A DNA stretch of 64,000 nt from Ceratotherium simum simum (taxonomy: Eukaryota > Chordata > Mammalia > Perissodactyla > Rhinocerotidae): contig NW_004454216.1 of NCBI RefSeq assembly GCF_000283155.1, positions 6,037,439 through 6,101,438 on the forward strand, written 5' to 3'. Of the stretch, positions 58,746-64,000 are shown one piece after another. Each line of letters begins with the position of its first letter. Position 1 is the stretch's first letter. The translations under genes and the position numbers were made by a program. The notes under the pieces were generated by a model. The model did not search any database, had not been told where the DNA came from, and saw only the letters and a list, made by a program, of their open reading frames with translations.

Positions 58746-61700
58746 TGAATTTGGATTTGCAAAAGATAAGATTTATTATGAGCAGAAAAGCTTTTGAAAA
58801 ATACGCAAGATATAGATTTATACATAGCAATAGATGGTCAGACAGTAAAGAGACCCAGAAGACTCTTGAGTGAGGATCTCTCTCTGAGGGGCACACTGAT
58901 TGGCAGGTGCAAGGAGAATGGGACGGAGCGTGACCATGGATGAGATGGATAGAACCTAGAGCTGAGGGGAAAGACCTGGATACCCCTTAAAGGGGCACCA
59001 CATGGGAGCCAAACCCACATCTGCATATGATCTGTGGCCATTCAACTGAGCACAACACACGTGCTGAGGTCCAAGTTGGACACTCTACTCCCTGCTATCA
59101 AGTGAGGTCCTGCACGACATCTTGAATTGTGCTCATATTTAACCATAACCTGAGACTTGACTGAATTCCATCTGAACTTTCTGGTATGGACTTCTCCAGG
59201 ACACTTGTAAGCCCCTGAAATAGATGGTGTATAGCTTGATACCCAAAAGTTAATTGGTAGCAGTGAGCATGGTGAAGTCCTCAGTACTTGTATTTGGATG
59301 GGACTGAGCAGTGTAAAAGCCACCCCGTCACATAATCATTTTAAAGATACTTCTGATGGCCCATTTTATTTCCCCAAAAAAGAGTATATTACAAAGTAGT
59401 TTTAATGTTGTAAAGGCAATTTACTATTATTTCACTTTGAGTTTGAGGATTCAGGAATTCTAAAAGGATATAAATGTTGATAGTAAATAAAAGGGGTTAC
59501 TTTTAGCATCTAAATACTATTCACTAGAAGGTACTAAGAATAGTTGAGTCACTGTCACCGATTCATACAGTGAATTAGTGTCACTATTTCAGGATATTAC
59601 TCAAACTGACCCTTTTCAACTTCTAAAATACTTTTAACCAAATGAAAAAAAAGTTAAAAGCAACCTGATGAAGCTAAAAAAAAATTATCATTATCAACCT
59701 TTATGTTCACAGTGTGTTTTTGGAGAATTTTATTTTATTTTATTTATTTTAGAAAGTATCCTCTAATAACCAATGATGGATTGGGAGTCAAAAGAAAATA
59801 AAATAAAAGAATGCTTCAACCTAGAAAAATGTACCAGTCCCTGCTGTAAAGGAAATCATAGCTTGGTCTTGGCCTGTATGATCATTCCAGTTCCAAATTG
59901 GAACACTAGACTACATTGTTCCTTCTCTCTCCGTATGCTAAGAAACCAATTATGTTAAATAGTATTGCCTGAAGGGATTTTTTCAGAGCCGCTAGAGAAA
60001 GATCAATGCAATAACCTCGGACCTTAAATGTCAATATTTAGTTTTAGGAAGCACACAATTTTCAAAAATATAGTTTTGGTAAATATTATTTTTCATAACA
60101 CAGACTCAATAATTAAAATTTTACAGTAATATTCCTAGTGTGATCCTTTGGTGGACAGCAGCGGGACCAGCAATAAATTATAAATACCAAATATTTACTG
60201 AAACAATATTTCAAGGAAAACATAAGCCTCTTATCATATCAATCCAAAGGGACTTACTTAACTGACTACAACCTTTAATATAACCATCAATCAGAGGGGT
60301 TGGATATTCTCTCCCTCCATTTCCCACACACTGCAAAAAGCTACACGTCTCTGACTCAACATAAATAATAAATTGTGCTTTGTACAAAGATGAGCCTTTA
60401 TTGTTCAATCCCTCAATCAAAATGGAAGTGCCAAATGGAAAACTATATCCCCAGGCAAGAAAAGGGTGCACTTCGGGAGATATGGGACTTAAAACAAAAT
60501 TAATGTTGTAAAATAAGAAAGAAAAGATTGAAATATATATCAGGGAAATAGTATCTAAATAACTTAACATTAGCAAAGGATTCTGTGAAAAAATAATGAG
60601 CTATTTCAAGCATATGTGCAGAACTCACCACAGGCAGCATTTCTTCAAAGGAAGGAGAAAAGCTTGATCTGGTTGGGGCTATGACCCTAATGGTGAAAGC
60701 TCCCGGTTCTGTCTCACATTATGCCATTGAAATTGCTGTGAGGATTTGAGCCACACACTGTGTCTGTTGGTGGGGCCCCAAGTATTTTCCATTCACCCCT
60801 TGTCAATATTCATCCACTGAATCTACGCTATAATGAGGCCAGGGAAAGCCAGAAGTATAAACGCTTTAATAGCAGAGTTCTCAGTAGCGAATATCCAAAA
60901 AATATGCCCTATTTCTTAAATTTGCATTATGCCAAAAACATCATAAAATCTCTGGAGAGAATCAAGTAACTATTGGCCTCTTCAAGTAGCTTCTTGGTTG
61001 ATAGAAACATATGGATTATAGCCCTTCCCTGTCTATATCCTCTCCATTGCTCTTTCCTCTGCACCCTCAAATAGGTGATGGGCTGATCTAAATTGGTCAA
61101 ATAAGAAGACACATATTGGGCCTCAGCACCAAGTGTTGAAATTTTCAAAAGCAACCAGGCCTCAGGTTCCTTTTTGGACACTTATTGTCCCAGGAATTTG
61201 GAGATTTAAGATATGATCCAAAAATCCATACCCTGATTCACCTTAGGTCTCTCAACCCTGCATTCCCTTCTGCTTCTCAAGGGTGTGTGAGGCCCAAGTT
61301 GCAATATCCAAGCCTAGCTTTTAGCTGGAAAGTGAAAACAAAGCAAGCAGGCCTTTCAGCCTCTTTGGTTTTAGGCCATTCAATATACATTGCTTAAGTA
61401 AAGGACTTCTCCATAGGGTCCAGCTAAATGCACTAAAGTTCTCCATTGGAATTTGGATCCAATGCCTCAGCTGATAACAATTGTTACTTTTCATTGATTT
61501 ACCTCCTCTGTGCAAATATTTCTTGGAGTCTTCCTATGTGAGAATGACCAGTAAAGATCTAGATGTGGACACTCTGGGTCTCTTGGCCAAAGACCATCAT
61601 AATACTACCTTAATAACATAAAGGCATAGCTGCTTGCATATTGTTTTGACATGACTCTATTGCTACAAAAAGTACAAACTATACTGTCAACATTTGAGCA

Positions 61701-63399
61701 GAGTCTCATAAGTCCTCCAGGAATTGTGAGTTGAGTCTACTGTTGTCTTAGCAATGAACTTAGTGGGGAAATATTAACTAGTTTCTACCTGGATGGGAAA
61801 CCACTTCTCTGCACCTTTTGCAGAGAGTGTAGACTGCCTGGGCCACTGTTTTGGCTAAGGCCATGAAACCAAAAACCATACCAGGGTTCAGATTAGGAAG
61901 AGGCCAGGCTTAAGGGATCTACCTTAGCATCACTGTTAGAATTCACTTCTCACAAGTTCTGGAGACCCAGTGACCTCTGCTGGTCTAAGCTTCCCAGAGG
62001 TCCTTGTGAGGTCTAAATAGGACAAGAATTTCCACAGATTCTCAGAGTAACTTGAACTCCTTAAGCTATCCTCAGACCTTTCTTTACCTTTTGAAGAACA
62101 TTGACTCATAGACAACTTGAAACAGGAAAATCTTCTGGATTAGCATTGGGTTCTGTGTGCATCACCCTTAATTTCTCTTCCAGATTACACTCTGCCCTGC
62201 CAACCACTACCACCAACTCTGCAGACTATGTCTCATGTTTATAGCCGTGGACGTTTGACCTTTCTGGGGTTAGTGAAGTCCCTATAATTTTGCACCACAG
62301 TATGTTTTTAACTAAAAGCATTGCAGCAAATCCTATGCCTCTTTAAGTTATACAGAACATATGACAGTCTTAGGGGCAACAGTGGGACCCATAAAGAACC
62401 AGTCACATTGGCTAACAACATGCCTCCACTTAACTTGGCCTTTTCTAGAGAATCGTATAATTGCCAACCCCTTTCTGGTACCACCTTCTCCACCAATTAT
62501 CTTATATGCAGATTTTATTCCAAAATCTCCAATCGCTGAAGGTCTAGTGTTCCTATGACTCCAGTCAATATGTTGCTGGTAGGAAGTCATCATCACCTCC
62601 ACCAAATAGTTTCTATAAAAGCCAACTACAACTTCCGGTGAGGGGATTGACATGCCCTTTTCTCTTTAAGGCAATTCATATAGCAGAAAGAATCTGTGGC
62701 CTCCAAGTACAAGTCTTCTTTGACCCAATCTGATAGTTCATCATCTTGCTCCTAGAGCCTTGGATATTACTGGCTTCTTCTAGCTTCTTGCTTTTTGGAA
62801 GCCTCTCAAATAGAACTCTCAGCATTCTTGACTGTACACTCCATAGGGTCCAGACCAACGTCCCCAAGACTTTTCACTTCCACAGTACACATTTCTGTCC
62901 ATCAGCCTCTCACATTAACATCCCCAAAGTCTCCCTTCTCCTCATTGCTCAGCTTCCAAGTCTATTGGCTATCCCTGTTATCATTCTCTGGCTAAAACTT
63001 AGTCTTCCTTAGCCTCTTTTAAGAACATGCATGTCCCTACTAAGTCTTCTAAGGGAGTTTGGGGGACACATTTTGCAATTATTCTCTTGGGAGTCATGAA
63101 GTGAAACAATTCCTCCTGGCATCATATATTATCACTTTCCTATGTAGGTGCTCCTCCTCTGGAGACTGACACAGGCACAAACCTACAACTCTCCTTTAGG
63201 TTACAGTAATTCTTCTAGGCTATAGAGATGCCTTGAAGGGCACTATAGTAGAGTCTCTTGCTATTTCTCAGCACCCTCCAAACCCAGATCTCTTAGGGAC
63301 TGGGCAATAAGGCCTATGGCCAACTGTTAGTTTTCCCCAATATCTGCTCTCCATAGCAGTAGTTTTACCTGAGTACATGGCTACCTAACTAAAGACCTT
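58746..63399. other. Longest stretch with no recognised repeat or gene
   Basis: No SINE, LTR or L1 landmark is visible over about 4.6 kb. Minus frames of 121 (60211-60576), 84 (60927-61181) and 101 codons (62348-62653) have no recognised similarity. It could be unique sequence or a repeat family I do not know. Confidence 0.4.
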
Positions 63400-63715
63400 C
63401 CTTAGCCTTCATTGCAGGTGAATATGTCCATATCACTGATTTTGACCAGTAGGATGTGAGAAGAAGTGATATGTGTCCCTTCCAGGTCTTGTTTTTAAAA
63501 CAATTGGACCTGCACTACTCTGACTCCTTTCTCCTTCCCTTTGGGAGATGGAAAGAAATGGAACAGCACTCTTGGACCGAGAGATAAAAGCCTGAGGTTG
63601 AGATTGGCAGAGCCACCTTACCACTCTGGACTACTACACAAGAGAAAAATAAATTTTGTCTTGTTTAAACCTCTGTGCTTTGAGGTCTATTTGTGACAGC
63701 AGTTTTAGTCTGTAC
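63400..63715 (+). mobile_element. Degraded ERVL-MaLR LTR (MLT1-like)
   Basis: TTTTGACCAGTAGGATGTGA, GAAGTGATATGTGTCCCTTC, CAGGTCTTG, GGCAGAGCCACC and AGAAAAATAAATTTTGTCTT follow MLT1 order with the poly-A signal. Both boundaries are vague. Confidence 0.6.
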
Positions 63716-64000
63716 ATAGCAAATTCACCTCCCATTTATCTTCATATACAATACCCAAATCTCTTAGGTAGTAGAGTTTTCCAAGACAAACAAGTAAGCC
63801 CAACTCTAATAATAATCCTTGATTACACAATTCTATCAAAAAGGACCTAGAAGGGGGCTAATAATAGTTTTATAACCCTCTGTGGTCAGCAAAGAAACAG
63901 ACAACATTGCTTATAACTCTGTTGACCTCTATTCTGCATTTCGAGCTCAGGAAGTTTTCAAGAACTCCATAATTTCCAGACCTACACTTGGTCTAATTCA

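Noticed and set aside
62348..62653. 101-codon minus frame as a possible gene
   Set aside because: No recognised domain. An overlapping plus frame and its length are within chance for this window.
61406..62852. 15-base exact repeat CTCCATAGGGTCCAG at about 61409 and 62838
   Set aside because: A couple of 15-base matches are expected by chance in 64 kb, and the flanks do not align.
1..64000. CRISPR arrays, operons, phage or plasmid genes
   Set aside because: No regularly spaced direct repeats and no prokaryotic coding density. The repeat content is clearly mammalian.

Overview
This is non-coding mammalian nuclear DNA. It is AT-rich and filled with interspersed repeats, and I recognise no protein-coding exon, no rRNA, no functional tRNA and no prokaryotic feature. 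The lineage signal is 14 tRNA-derived SINEs that begin with variants of GGGGCCAGCCC..GTGGTTAAG. I recognise these as the equine repetitive element (ERE) group of horses, rhinoceroses and tapirs, so the source is probably a perissodactyl. I cannot choose between an equid and a rhinocerotid. All family names below come from memory of consensus sequences; no search was run.

Layout. 1-2036 is the 5' part of a relatively well preserved LINE-1 on the minus strand (5'UTR, ORF1 with one in-frame stop, start of ORF2) that runs off the left edge. 2115-5722 is an older plus-strand L1 (ORF2 to 3' end) broken by three EREs and one ERVL-MaLR LTR. 6-18 kb holds two EREs at one site, MIR and L2 relics, two MaLR LTRs, a minus-strand L1 (9.0-10.9 kb) with an ERE and a TG microsatellite inside it, and another pair of EREs at one site near 16.6-17.1 kb. 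18067-21708 is a plus-strand L1 bounded by a 13-bp target-site duplication. It keeps its 5'UTR but lacks ORF1 and the front of ORF2, and its poly(A) lies about 125 bp past the L1 end, as expected for a 3' transduction. 22-32 kb holds MaLR LTRs, MIRs and a 5'-truncated L1 inserted into an older repeat. 32-47 kb is mostly unique sequence with MIR and L2 relics, a MaLR LTR carrying a SINE with an RTE-like tail (35.5-36.4 kb), and a perfect RFX-type palindrome at 41.58 kb. 47-58.5 kb has four EREs, a MaLR LTR split by an L1 3' end, L2, MIR and old minus-strand L1. 58.7-63.4 kb is the longest stretch with nothing recognised, and it ends in a degraded MaLR LTR.

The genes present are decayed retrotransposon ORFs and do not work together as a pathway. 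The nesting does give relative ages: MIR and L2 are oldest, then MaLR LTRs and old L1s, then EREs and the better preserved L1s. The window looks like a gene desert or intron interior. I found no novel biological system. The most unusual items are three independent double SINE hits at single target sites, the internally deleted L1 with a probable 3' transduction, and two SINE types that share a tRNA head but carry different tails.
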